Positions 6,862-15,381 of a stretch of DNA of 64,000 nucleotides are shown one piece after another. Origin of the DNA: Dyella sedimenti (GTDB lineage Bacteria > Pseudomonadota > Gammaproteobacteria > Xanthomonadales > Rhodanobacteraceae); NCBI RefSeq assembly GCF_022760995.1, contig NZ_JAKWJO010000003.1, positions 62,001-126,000 of the forward strand, in the 5' to 3' direction. The translations under genes were made by a program, and so were the position numbers. The notes under the pieces were generated by a model. It was given only the letters and a program-made list of their open reading frames with translations, ran no database searches and was not told where the DNA came from. The first letter of the stretch is position 1. The number at the start of each line of letters is the position of its first letter.

Positions 6862-8754
6862 TCATGGATTGCCGGCCTGCGCGGCAGTTGCCACCGGCCG
6901 CGGCGCGGTGATGGCGGAAAGGGCATCGGCAGTGCCGCCGACGCGTTCCAGGTGGGCGTATTTCTCGCCTTCGCGATAATCGAGTGTGGCGGTGCCGACG
7001 GTGTCGCCGTTCTGCACGATCAGGTCGATCGGTGCCTTCGTCTTGAGTGCGTCCAGCCATTGGTCCGGACTGAAGCGGATGCCGTTGACCGACAGAAGCT
7101 TCACGCCGGGCAACAGGCCCGCGGTGAAGGCGGGGCTTCCCTTGTACACGTCCACGACCCGTCCTTCGGAAGTGAGCATCACGCCTGGGCCCAGGCGCGT
7201 GTCCCCGGGGGTGCCCCAGGCCTTGTCCGCTTCCGAAGAAGCATCGGTCAGCACGAGTTTCCATCCGCTGCGGTCGAGGCCTGTTTCTGGCAGGCCAACG
7301 CCCACATAGGTCAGTCGATGCTGGAGAAACGCGCTCCAGTCGTAGGGCTGGACCCGGTTGAGGGTGGCGACCAGCTCCGCGAAGTCATAGGTCTTCACGT
7401 TGCCGGTGCCGCCGGGATGGCCGAAGAACGCGCGCGCGAAGTCGTCCAGCGAGCGCGCCCCGCCACTGAGCGAGCGGATCTGCGTATCCACGTCGAACCA
7501 CAGCAGGATGCCTTCGTCGTAGTAATCCTGGTCGCCGCGCTGCCAGTTGTTCCAGGTCGTCGGGCTCATCGGGACGGCATCGGCGGTGTCCTGCAGGCTG
7601 CGCCACTGGCGTCCGCTCTGGCTGGCCATCTGCGCGACGTGCCTGGCCAGGACGTCGCGATACTGAGCCGGGGTCCAGATGCCGGCGCGCGCGGTGATTA
7701 CCTCGCCGTAGTAATTGGTGAAACCTTCGTACACCCACAGCAGGTCGTCCTGCATGGGTGTGTTGAAGTCCGGCGTCCACAAGTCCGCCGGCACGCGGTA
7801 CTTGCCATCCCAGGAGTGGACATATTCATGCGGGAGCAGAGCGCCGAACAGCAGCGAATGAGGATCGGCAAAGGCGCTGGCCGAAAGATAGTTGCTGCTG
7901 GACTGGTGGTGTTCCAGGCCGTGGGTGCCCACATGGTCCGACACCGCTAGGAGGAAGTCGTAGTGGTCGAAATGGCGTGCCCTGAACAAGGCATCGGTCT
8001 GCTCGATCACCTTGGCGAGGATGCTGGCCTCGCCCGCGGCGGCATCGAGCCCTGCGGGCCTGTCGGCAGCGACATCGAGGCGTATCGCCTGGCCGTGGCC
8101 GCTGGCGATGTCCACGCGCTTGAAGTACTCCCCCGCCAGGACGGGCGAGTCGACCAGCGTTTCCAGGTCGGTGCGCTTGAATGAGACGTCGTTGCCCTTG
8201 CGGTGATCGGTTTCCAGCGCGCTGGCGTAGTTCCAGCCTGTGGGCAGCGTGATGCTGGGCAGGACACCGATCCTGCGCGCGGCATATCCCGCCGGGTAGA
8301 GCAGGACCTGTTCGAAGTTCAGGCTGGCCAGTTTCGGCGTTGCGCCGAGGAAACCGTGCGATTCCGGCTGGATCAGGGATTCCATGCTCACCTGCAGCGC
8401 ACGCACGCCCTCCGGCACGTCCAGATGGAACAGGTACATGTTCCGCAGGTCCCGGCGCCAGGGAATGACTTTTCCGTTCCCGTGGATCACCAGGCCCGCC
8501 AGGCTTTCGATCGGATTGCTGGGCTTGTGATCGCCCGGCACCCATTGGGGGTAGTAGAGCGAAACCGGTCCTGGCGCCACCGGTATCGTTTCCGCCACCT
8601 CATAGACACGTTGCGGTACCCGGGTCAGGTCGAGGTGGAGGGCGATATCGCCGGCAGGATAACTCTCATCCCGCGGAGGCGATTCCTCGGACAGGCCAGG
8701 CTGGGCCAGGGCGAGGAGAAGAAGAGCAAGGCTGCAAGCCATGGCATGTTTCAT
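6862..8754 (-). CDS. Secreted M61 family metallopeptidase with PDZ domain
   Basis: The 630-residue protein begins with a Sec signal peptide (MKHAMACSLALLLLALAQPG). An N-terminal beta domain is followed by the gluzincin motif HEYVHSW, with a downstream WVYEGFTNYYGE that supplies the third zinc ligand. A C-terminal PDZ-like segment follows (VYKGSPAFTAGLLPGVKLLS). This is the architecture of M61 (glycyl aminopeptidase-like) peptidases, which act in the periplasm or outside the cell. I chose the ATG at 8754 because the signal peptide starts there; an upstream ATG at 8802 adds only polar sequence. It is divergent from the TonB receptor gene across 538 bp. Confidence 0.9.
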   Translation of the reverse strand: MKHAMACSLALLLLALAQPGLSEESPPRDESYPAGDIALHLDLTRVPQRVYEVAETIPVAPGPVSLYYPQWVPGDHKPSNPIESLAGLVIHGNGKVIPWRRDLRNMYLFHLDVPEGVRALQVSMESLIQPESHGFLGATPKLASLNFEQVLLYPAGYAARRIGVLPSITLPTGWNYASALETDHRKGNDVSFKRTDLETLVDSPVLAGEYFKRVDIASGHGQAIRLDVAADRPAGLDAAAGEASILAKVIEQTDALFRARHFDHYDFLLAVSDHVGTHGLEHHQSSSNYLSASAFADPHSLLFGALLPHEYVHSWDGKYRVPADLWTPDFNTPMQDDLLWVYEGFTNYYGEVITARAGIWTPAQYRDVLARHVAQMASQSGRQWRSLQDTADAVPMSPTTWNNWQRGDQDYYDEGILLWFDVDTQIRSLSGGARSLDDFARAFFGHPGGTGNVKTYDFAELVATLNRVQPYDWSAFLQHRLTYVGVGLPETGLDRSGWKLVLTDASSEADKAWGTPGDTRLGPGVMLTSEGRVVDVYKGSPAFTAGLLPGVKLLSVNGIRFSPDQWLDALKTKAPIDLIVQNGDTVGTATLDYREGEKYAHLERVGGTADALSAITAPRPVATAAQAGNP

Positions 8755-9222
8755 CGGGGGGATTTTCCTGGAGTCGTATGGCAGGCGCCGCTGCATGCAC
8801 ATGCGCCTTGCAGGGGCGGGCAGGTTATCCCATGCACGGAAATGGTGTTAATCCGAACAAGCATCGAAGCCAGCCATCGACTGCCTGGTTCCGATGTCCC
8901 CCGAGGACGGGCGCCACGATGCCGATCATCCGATTCCCCTGAGCCATCCATCCGGTTTTGGACGTCTATTCGGTCGGATCGAGCGCATGGTGCATGCTCC
9001 ACGACATCGGGTTACGCCATGGTGAAGGTGGTGGAGGCGGGAGGCTGCGGAGGCCGGCTGGCCGGTGGTGGACTTGTTCCGGCCAGGGCCGCTCCAGCAG
9101 CCCCTGCGGCAGTGCGTCGAATGGCCGCACGGTGGGCGCAATGCCACGCGCTTCAGCCGTTTGTTCCCAGGTTTGGCCGGAAGACCATGGCGGTGCCTGG
9201 ACAGGGAAGGCCGTACGGCTAC
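8755..9222. other. Long intergenic stretch without a recognised gene
   Basis: This stretch separates the M61 peptidase start from the promoter of the TonB receptor. Several open frames cross it on both strands, but their translations are rich in G, R, A and C with no domain, good start or ribosome site. I see no tRNA, no repeat copy and no obvious hairpin. It may carry the promoter of the peptidase gene. A small RNA cannot be excluded. Confidence 0.5.
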
Positions 9223-9257
9223 TCGACGCCCGCCAATGATAATGATTATCATTGGCG
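9223..9257 (+). promoter_or_regulatory. Fur-box promoter of the TonB receptor gene
   Basis: Positions 9231-9257 form a perfect 13-bp inverted repeat around one central base, with core AATGATAATGATTATCATT. This is nearly the consensus for iron-regulator Fur sites (GATAATGATAATCATTATC). A possible promoter overlaps it: TCGACG at 9223-9228 and TATCAT at 9247-9252, with 18 bp between. Fur with iron bound would cover the -10 region and repress the receptor gene, whose ATG is 36 bp downstream. The site is seen directly; regulation is inferred. Confidence 0.85.
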
Positions 9258-9292
9258 TGATCGGATTTTCCTGTTTCCCCTTGGGATCATTT

Positions 9293-11509
9293 ATGCCTAC
9301 GACTTTACCCCCATCGCGCTTTGGCGCCTTGCTGTTCAAGCCGGCCGTACTCGCCAGTGCGTTGTTCGCCGTCGCCGCGGCGCATGCCGACGATACGACG
9401 AACCAGGAGCAGCGCAAGCCCGGCGACAACGTGACGACGCTGTCGGGCGTGCAGGTACAGGCCGACGTGGCCGCGCCGACATCGGCCTACGCCGGCGGCC
9501 AGGTGGCGCGAGGCGGGCGCTTCGGCGTGCTGGGCAACCAGGATGCGATGAACGTTCCCTTCAGCCTCGCCAGCTATACCGACACGCTGATCCGCGACCA
9601 GCAGGCCCGCACCCTGGGCGACGTGGTGGACAACGACCCGGCCGTGCGCACGGGGTTTGGCTACGGCAACTATTCGCAGGTGTTCACCATCCGCGGTTTC
9701 CAGCTGTATAGCGATGACATCGGCTTCGACGGGCTTTATGGCCTGCTTCCGCGCCAGCTGCTCGCGCCCGAGTTGATCAGCCGCGTGGAGGTGTTCAAGG
9801 GCGCCAATGCCTTTCTCAATGGCATCAGCATCGCCGGTTCGGGCATCGGCGGCGCCATCAATATCGCGCCCAAGCGGGCGGAAGCGCAGCCGATAACGCG
9901 CGTGGGCGTCGACTACGGCAGCGACGGCCAGGTGGGCGGCACCATCGACTTCGGCCGCCGCTTTGGTGCTGGAAACGAGTTCGGCATCCGCGTGAACGCG
10001 GTGCACCGCGATGGCGACACGGCCATCGATGGGGAAAAGCGCCGCGTCACCGCCGCCGCGGTCGACTTCGACTACCGTGGCGACCGCCTGCGCATCACCA
10101 CCGACGTCGGCTACCAGAAGCAGGTCATCAGCGGCGGCCGCTCGGTGGTGTACATCGGCAGCGCTACCGAGGTGCCTAGCGCGCCATCGGCAAAGACCAA
10201 CTATGCGCAGCCGTGGTCGGGCTCCTCGCTGGAGGACACCTTCGGCGTCGTCCGCGCGGAATACGATTTCACGCCGTGGCTGATCGGCTATGCCGCCGCC
10301 GGCGGGCACCACGGCCACGAGTTCGGCGACTACGTGAGCCCGACGCTCATCGACAACGCCGGCAACGCCACGGAGTCGCGCTTCACCGTGCCGTACATCG
10401 CCGACACCGGCACCGGCGAGGCCGGCTTCAATGCGCATTTCGATACCGGGGACGTTACCCACCGGGTGACCCTGGGCTTCTCGGCCCTGTCCACGAACAA
10501 GAAAGCCGCCTATGCCGGCTCCGACACGTTCGACACCAACATCTACCACCCGACCAGCGTCGCGACGCCGGACTACATCTACAACGTCGGCCCGATCAGC
10601 GACCCTGGCTTCACCGGCCGGACGCAGCTGCGCAGCCTGGCGCTTTCCGACACGCTCGGCTTCATGGACGATCGCCTGCAGGTCACGCTCGGCGTGCGTC
10701 GCCAGAAGCTGCATGTCATCAGCTATGCCTACGCGGTGGACGGCGTGGACGGCGCCAAGACATCCGAATACCTGCAATACGCCAGCAGCCCGATCGTCGG
10801 CGTGGTCTACCGCATCGCCGATGCATGGTCTGTCTATGCCAACCATATCGAGGCGCTCACCCAGGGCGGCGAGGCGCCGGTGAACTTCAATGGCGCGCCG
10901 GTCACCAACGCCGGCCAGGTATTCGCCCCATACAAGGCCAAGCAGAACGAAGTCGGCGTCAAATGGGATGGCGGCAACGTCGGCAGCAGCCTTGCCCTAT
11001 TCCAGATCAAGCAGCCCAGCGCCTACGTCGATGCGACCAACACCTACGTGGTGGACGGCGAACAGCGCAATCGTGGCGTGGAGTGGAGCTTCTTCGGCGA
11101 ACCGGTCACGGGCGTGCGCATCCTGGGTGGCGCCAATTATCTCCAGCCCAGCATGGTGAAGACCCAGGGCGGGCTGGATGACGGCAAGGATGCCATCGGC
11201 GTGCCGCGCTTCCAGGCCAATGCCGGCGTGGAGTGGACCGTTCCCGATACGCCGGACCTGACCTTCAGCGCGCGCGCCGTGCGGACGGGCAAGCAATACC
11301 TGGATGTCGCCAACACGCTGAAGGTGCCGGCATGGACCACCTATGACGTCGGCGCAAGGGTGACGGCCCCGCTGGAGGGCGTGCCGGTGACCTTCAATCT
11401 CACCGTCCAGAACCTGACCAACAAGAATTACTGGGCCTCGGCGACCGGCGGCTACCTGACCCAGGGAACGCCGCGCACCGTCATGTTGTCTGCGAACTTC
11501 GATTTTTGA
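9293..11509 (+). CDS. TonB-dependent siderophore receptor
   Basis: The 738-residue outer-membrane protein has a signal peptide ending near AVAAAHA/DD and a short TonB-box-like stretch (TLSGVQVQAD). A plug domain follows (DNDPAVRTGFGYGNYSQVFT, then IRGF and ELISRVEVFKGANAFLNG). A long beta-barrel ends in LSANFDF with a terminal aromatic residue. This is the plan of FCS-type siderophore receptors, which import ferric siderophores using TonB energy. The Fur box just upstream supports iron regulation. The ATG at 9293 starts the signal peptide; the open frame further upstream has no support. The siderophore is unknown. Confidence 0.92.
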   Translation: MPTTLPPSRFGALLFKPAVLASALFAVAAAHADDTTNQEQRKPGDNVTTLSGVQVQADVAAPTSAYAGGQVARGGRFGVLGNQDAMNVPFSLASYTDTLIRDQQARTLGDVVDNDPAVRTGFGYGNYSQVFTIRGFQLYSDDIGFDGLYGLLPRQLLAPELISRVEVFKGANAFLNGISIAGSGIGGAINIAPKRAEAQPITRVGVDYGSDGQVGGTIDFGRRFGAGNEFGIRVNAVHRDGDTAIDGEKRRVTAAAVDFDYRGDRLRITTDVGYQKQVISGGRSVVYIGSATEVPSAPSAKTNYAQPWSGSSLEDTFGVVRAEYDFTPWLIGYAAAGGHHGHEFGDYVSPTLIDNAGNATESRFTVPYIADTGTGEAGFNAHFDTGDVTHRVTLGFSALSTNKKAAYAGSDTFDTNIYHPTSVATPDYIYNVGPISDPGFTGRTQLRSLALSDTLGFMDDRLQVTLGVRRQKLHVISYAYAVDGVDGAKTSEYLQYASSPIVGVVYRIADAWSVYANHIEALTQGGEAPVNFNGAPVTNAGQVFAPYKAKQNEVGVKWDGGNVGSSLALFQIKQPSAYVDATNTYVVDGEQRNRGVEWSFFGEPVTGVRILGGANYLQPSMVKTQGGLDDGKDAIGVPRFQANAGVEWTVPDTPDLTFSARAVRTGKQYLDVANTLKVPAWTTYDVGARVTAPLEGVPVTFNLTVQNLTNKNYWASATGGYLTQGTPRTVMLSANFDF

Positions 11510-11530
11510 GGTAAGGGCCCTATGAGTATC

Positions 11531-11565
11531 GCGACGGATCGGCCTAGCCTGGTCCGATCCGTCGC
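11531..11565 (+). terminator. Hairpin after the TonB receptor gene
   Basis: GCGACGGATCGG (11531-11542) and CCGATCCGTCGC (11554-11565) form a perfect 12-bp stem with an 11-nt loop, 21 bp after the receptor stop. There is no strong T-run after it, so it is either a weak intrinsic terminator or a 3'-end-stabilising hairpin. Confidence 0.6.
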
Positions 11566-11675
11566 ATTGACGTCGTCCCGCATGGCTTTATGAGCGGGTG
11601 GCTTGTCCTCGTGTCCGTGGAATGCAGCCCAGGAAAGGACGACGGCTTGCGCGATGCGGGGCCGTTTCCGCCCGC

Positions 11676-11726
11676 AAAAAGAAGAAGGCCCTGAAAGCAC
11701 GCCGTTTAGCGGATTTCAGGGCCTTC
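11676..11726 (-). terminator. Rho-independent terminator of tRNA-Pro(CGG)
   Basis: Read on the minus strand, GAAGGCCCTGAAA and TTTCAGGGCCTTC form a perfect 13-bp stem (11714-11726 with 11684-11696). TTCTTTTT follows at 11683-11676. It lies 15 bp past the 3' end of the tRNA-Pro gene and is a good intrinsic terminator for it. Confidence 0.85.
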
Positions 11727-11740
11727 ATTACTTCGAATTT

Positions 11741-11817
11741 TGGTCGGGGTGACATGATTCGAACATGCGACTTCTACGTCCCGAACGTAGCGCTCTACCA
11801 GGCTGAGCTACACCCCG
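11741..11817 (-). tRNA. tRNA-Pro (anticodon CGG)
   Basis: On the minus strand the 77-nt sequence folds as a full tRNA. The acceptor CGGGGTG pairs with CACCCCG. The D-arm contains GCTCAGCCTGGTAGAGC. The anticodon stem CTACG/CGTAG encloses loop TTCGGGA (anticodon CGG), and the T-arm contains GTTCGAATC. The 3' CCA is encoded. It reads proline codon CCG. A promoter and a terminator flank it, so it is probably a single-gene transcript. Confidence 0.97.
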
Positions 11818-11829
11818 TGGGAGCCGCGT

Positions 11830-11858
11830 ATCTTAATGGCCTCCCGCGACCTTGGCAA
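11830..11858 (-). promoter_or_regulatory. Promoter of tRNA-Pro(CGG)
   Basis: On the minus strand TTGCCA (11858-11853) and TAAGAT (11835-11830) are separated by 17 bp. They end 12 bp before the tRNA-Pro 5' end, and a GC-rich discriminator follows. This is a good sigma-70 promoter geometry for a tRNA gene. Confidence 0.55.
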
Positions 11859-12016
11859 CAGGGGCGTGCAAATTTTTCGTCATGATGCGTCCGGCAAGCG
11901 GGAGCGGGGCGGCGGCGCGGCTGGGGAGTGGCCTTCTGCTAACCTATGCGGCTTGGTTGGGTTTGCCGCCATGCGGCGGTGGCCCGACGTTTTCCTGTCG
12001 CTTAGCAGAGGATTTC

Positions 12017-13390
12017 ATGGCGCTTACCCCGGCCCGCACCATGCCCGGCGTGCTCGAATTGCTGCCGCTCGACCAGATCGCGTTCCAGCGCATGCTCGAT
12101 GTGATCCGCCGCAACTATGAGCGCTTCGGTTTCCTGCCGATCGAGACGCCGGTCATCGAATATGCCGACGTGCTGCTGACCAAGACCGGCGGCGAGACCG
12201 AGCGCCAGGTCTATTTCGTGCAGTCCACCGGTTCGCTGGAGCAGGGCGAGAAGCCGGAGCTGGCGCTTCGCTTCGACCTTACCGTGCCACTGGCGCGCTA
12301 CGTGGCCGAGCACGAACACGACCTGTCCTTCCCATTCCGCCGTTACCAGATGCAGCGCGTATACCGCGGCGAGCGCGCCCAGCGCGGCCGCTTCCGCGAG
12401 TTCTACCAGTGCGACATCGACGTGATCGGCAAGGACGCCCTATCGATCCGCTACGACGCCGAACTGCCGGCGGTCATCTACAGCGTCTTCCGCGAGCTGA
12501 ACATCGGCGCGTTCACCATCCAGCTCAACAACCGCAAGCTGATGCGCGGCTTCTTCGAGAGCCTGGGCGTGGGCGACAGCGAGCAGCAGACCCTGGTGCT
12601 GCGCGAGGTGGACAAGCTGGACAAGCGCGGTGCCGACTACGTGCGCGGCACGCTCACTGCCGAGCCGTTCGGCCTGAGCGCGGCCACTGCGCAGAAGATC
12701 CTCGATTTCGTGCAGGTACGCTCCACTTCGCTGCAGGATGCGTTCGACCGGCTCGACGCGCTGGGCCCTGGCCCGGAGGCGATGGAGCAGGGGCGCGCGG
12801 AACTGAGGGAAGTGCTCTGCCTGATCCGCGACTTCGGCGTGCCGGAGACGCACTACGCGCTGAATCTCTCCATCGCGCGTGGCCTGGACTACTATACCGG
12901 CACCGTCTACGAGACCACGCTCAACGACCATCCGCAGATCGGCTCGATCTGCTCGGGCGGCCGCTACGAGAACCTGGCCAGCCAGTACACCAAGTCCAAG
13001 CTGCCGGGCGTGGGCATTTCCATCGGGCTCACGCGCCTGTACTGGCAGCTGCGCGACGCCGGGCTGGTCGCCACCGGGCAGAGCACGGTCGACGTGCTGG
13101 TGACGCAGATGGATCCGGCCCAGCTGCCTGCCTACCTCGCCGTGGCCAACGAGCTGCGCAGTGCCGGCATCGCCACCGAGGTGGTGATGGACGGCGGCAA
13201 GCTGGGCAAGCAGTTCAAGTATGCCGACCGCGCGGGCATCCGCTTCGCGGTAGTGCTGGGCGAGGACGAACTCGCCAAGGGCGTGGTCACCGTGAAGGAC
13301 CTGCGCCGCGAGGACCAGTTCGAGGTACCGCGCGCCGAACTCGTCAAGACGCTGCGTGTCGAACTGGCGCAGGCCGAGATCGGTCGCTGA
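12017..13390 (+). CDS. hisS: Histidine-tRNA ligase
   Basis: The 457-residue class II synthetase charges tRNA-His with histidine. Motif 1 region: [20 protein letters not shown]. Motif 2 region: [20 protein letters not shown] followed by [10 protein letters not shown]. Histidine-specific motif: [13 protein letters not shown]. Motif 3 region: [13 protein letters not shown]-terminal anticodon-binding domain follows (DVLVTQMD..., [20 protein letters not shown]). The ATG at 12017 follows AGAGGA; the frame is open 165 bp further upstream but that part does not resemble HisS. The length fits the longer HisS type. Why it lies next to an ammonia-lyase and near the his operon is unclear, but all handle histidine. 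Confidence 0.97.
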   Translation: MALTPARTMPGVLELLPLDQIAFQRMLDVIRRNYERFGFLPIETPVIEYADVLLTKTGGETERQVYFVQSTGSLEQGEKPELALRFDLTVPLARYVAEHEHDLSFPFRRYQMQRVYRGERAQRGRFREFYQCDIDVIGKDALSIRYDAELPAVIYSVFRELNIGAFTIQLNNRKLMRGFFESLGVGDSEQQTLVLREVDKLDKRGADYVRGTLTAEPFGLSAATAQKILDFVQVRSTSLQDAFDRLDALGPGPEAMEQGRAELREVLCLIRDFGVPETHYALNLSIARGLDYYTGTVYETTLNDHPQIGSICSGGRYENLASQYTKSKLPGVGISIGLTRLYWQLRDAGLVATGQSTVDVLVTQMDPAQLPAYLAVANELRSAGIATEVVMDGGKLGKQFKYADRAGIRFAVVLGEDELAKGVVTVKDLRREDQFEVPRAELVKTLRVELAQAEIGR

Positions 13391-13409
13391 GCCGCCTCGC
13401 CTGAATCAC

Positions 13410-13432
13410 CGCCGCGCCGTGATGGCGCGGCG
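13410..13432 (+). terminator. GC hairpin after hisS
   Basis: CGCCGCGCC and GGCGCGGCG form a 9-bp perfect stem with loop GTGAT, 19 bp after the hisS stop. No T-run follows, so it may be a weak terminator or mRNA-stabilising hairpin in the 81-bp gap before the ammonia-lyase gene. Confidence 0.4.
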
Positions 13433-13471
13433 CTCCATGGATACACGGGCCCGTCCGGGCCGGAGCCGAGC

Positions 13472-15364
13472 ATGACTGCGAAGACCATTCTCCTGGACGG
13501 CAGCAGCCTTACCCGCGAGCAACTGGTGGCGGTGGCCCGCCGGGGGCTGTGCGTGGTGCTGGACGAGGCGCAGCTTGCACGCGTGCGGCGCGCGGCGGAT
13601 TTCCTCGCCGACAAGGTGAGCTGCGGGGAGCCGACCTATGGCGTCACCACCGGCTTCGGCAGCAATGCCGACAAGCTACTGGGCGCGCACCGCCTGCGCG
13701 ACGAGCTGCCGGGAGGCAATCCGGGCAAGCCGGAGGGCACGCTGCTGGAAGAGCTGCAGCACAACCTCATCACCACCCACGCGGTCTGCGTGGGCAAGCC
13801 GTTCGCGGCGGACGTGGTGCGCGCCATGCTGGTGATCCGCATCAATACGCTGATGCGTGGGCATTCGGGCATCCGCGTGGAGACGCTCAAGGCACTCACC
13901 GCGATGCTCAACGCCGACGTGGTGCCGGTGGTGCCGGAGAAGGGCTCGGTCGGCGCCAGCGGCGACCTGGCCCCACTCTCGCACCTGGCCATCGTGCTGC
14001 TGGGCGGCGGCGAGGCGTTCTACCGGGGCGAGCGCCTGCCGGGCGCCGAGGCGCTCCGGCGCGCCGGCCTGTCGCCGATTCGGCTGTCCTTCAAGGAAGG
14101 GCTGGCGCTCAACAACGGCACCGCGCAGATGCTGGCCACCGCCGCGCTGGCGCTGGACGACCTGGCCTATTTGCTAGATTTGGCCGACCTCGCCGCGGCG
14201 ATGACGCTGGATGCCTTCGCCGGACGCAGCGGCGCGCTGCGCCCGGAAGTGCATGCGCTGCGCCCGCATCCTGGCCAGGTCGGCACCGCCGAACACGTAA
14301 GGAGCCTGCTCGACGGCAGCACGCTGGTGGACATTCCCTATCACCTGGTGCCGCGCTTCAAGCCGTGGACGGCCGAGGCCTGGGCCGATCCCGCCGATCA
14401 GGCGCTGACCTTCGACATCGGCTGGGACTGGGTGCCCGCGAACCAGCGCCATGGTCGCGAGGCGTTCTACGCGCGCTTCCTGCCGTTCCGGGGTGGCAAG
14501 AAGCACCAGCCGCAGGATGCCTATTGCCTGCGCTGCATGCCGCAGGTGCACGGCGCGGTGCGCGACGCCTGGGCCCAGGCCTGCCGCGTGATCGACATCG
14601 AGCTCAACGCGGTCACCGACAACCCGCTGATCTTCCCCGATGCGGAAGGCGCGCAGTTCATCGAGGAGCAGGTGATCTCGGCCGGCCATTTCCATGGCAT
14701 GCCGCTGGCGCTGGCGATGAGCTACGTGAAGGCGGCGCTTCCGGTGCTGGCGTCGATCTCCGAGCGGCGCCTCAACAAGCTGGTGGACCCGGCCACCAAC
14801 GATGGCCTGCCAGCCTTCCTCACCGGCAACGAGGACGGTACCGACTCCGGCTTCATGATCGTGCAGTACACCGCCGCGGCGCTGGTGAATGATCTCGCCA
14901 CGCGTGCGCATCCGGCCAGCGTGTATTCGGTGCCGACCAGTGCGAACGCCGAGGACCACGTATCGATGGGCGCCAACGAGGCGCGTCACGTGCTGGAGAT
15001 GATGGAAGACCTGGGCCATGTGATCGCGCTGGAGCTGTACACCGCCGCGCAGGCACTGGATTTCCGCCAGGCCATGCTCAACGCGGCGCGCCGCCTGGCG
15101 GCGCGCGGGGACTGGCAGGCGCTGGCCGGCAAGGTGTCCAATGCGCCACGCGAAGGGCATCCGCACCATGCGCAGTTCGCCGAGGAAGTGCGCCAGCTCA
15201 CCGCGGCGCTGGCCCACGTGGGCGACTTCCATGCGGGCACCGCCGTGCGCCGGGCGCACGATGCGCTGCGCGAGCATATCGGCTTCATGTCGCGCGACCG
15301 TGCGATGGATGGCGACGTGCGCAAGGTCTGCGAGCTGGTGCGGCAGCGCGCGTTCACGGCCTAG
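13472..15364 (+). CDS. Extended histidine/aromatic amino-acid ammonia-lyase
   Basis: The protein contains the Ala-Ser-Gly triad that forms the MIO electrophile, in GSVGASGDLAPLSH (ASG at 162-164). It also has the Tyr loop YGVTTGFGSNADK near residue 56 and QPQDAYCLRCMPQVHGA. The family removes ammonia from histidine, phenylalanine or tyrosine. The selectivity region LQHNLITTHAVCVG resembles the histidine type, so a HutH-like role is favoured. It has 630 residues against about 510 for HutH: there is an insert at about 284-344 (with TFDIGWDWVPANQRHGREAF) and a longer C-terminus. No hutU, hutI or hutG is nearby, so a role other than histidine catabolism is possible. Confidence 0.85.
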   Translation: MTAKTILLDGSSLTREQLVAVARRGLCVVLDEAQLARVRRAADFLADKVSCGEPTYGVTTGFGSNADKLLGAHRLRDELPGGNPGKPEGTLLEELQHNLITTHAVCVGKPFAADVVRAMLVIRINTLMRGHSGIRVETLKALTAMLNADVVPVVPEKGSVGASGDLAPLSHLAIVLLGGGEAFYRGERLPGAEALRRAGLSPIRLSFKEGLALNNGTAQMLATAALALDDLAYLLDLADLAAAMTLDAFAGRSGALRPEVHALRPHPGQVGTAEHVRSLLDGSTLVDIPYHLVPRFKPWTAEAWADPADQALTFDIGWDWVPANQRHGREAFYARFLPFRGGKKHQPQDAYCLRCMPQVHGAVRDAWAQACRVIDIELNAVTDNPLIFPDAEGAQFIEEQVISAGHFHGMPLALAMSYVKAALPVLASISERRLNKLVDPATNDGLPAFLTGNEDGTDSGFMIVQYTAAALVNDLATRAHPASVYSVPTSANAEDHVSMGANEARHVLEMMEDLGHVIALELYTAAQALDFRQAMLNAARRLAARGDWQALAGKVSNAPREGHPHHAQFAEEVRQLTAALAHVGDFHAGTAVRRAHDALREHIGFMSRDRAMDGDVRKVCELVRQRAFTA

Positions 15365-15381
15365 CCGGAATACCCGTGTCG

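Noticed and set aside
8755..9222. A hidden small gene between the M61 peptidase and the receptor
   Set aside because: Candidate frames lack a ribosome site and have low-complexity G/R/A-rich translations without any domain.
11598..11885. Plus-strand frame over tRNA-Pro with the sequence MIRTCDFYVPNVALYQAELH
   Set aside because: It is the antisense reading of the tRNA-Pro gene and has no ribosome site.
11818..12016. T-box or other riboswitch upstream of hisS
   Set aside because: The leader is short and holds a tRNA promoter on the other strand. No specifier loop or antiterminator stem pattern is seen.
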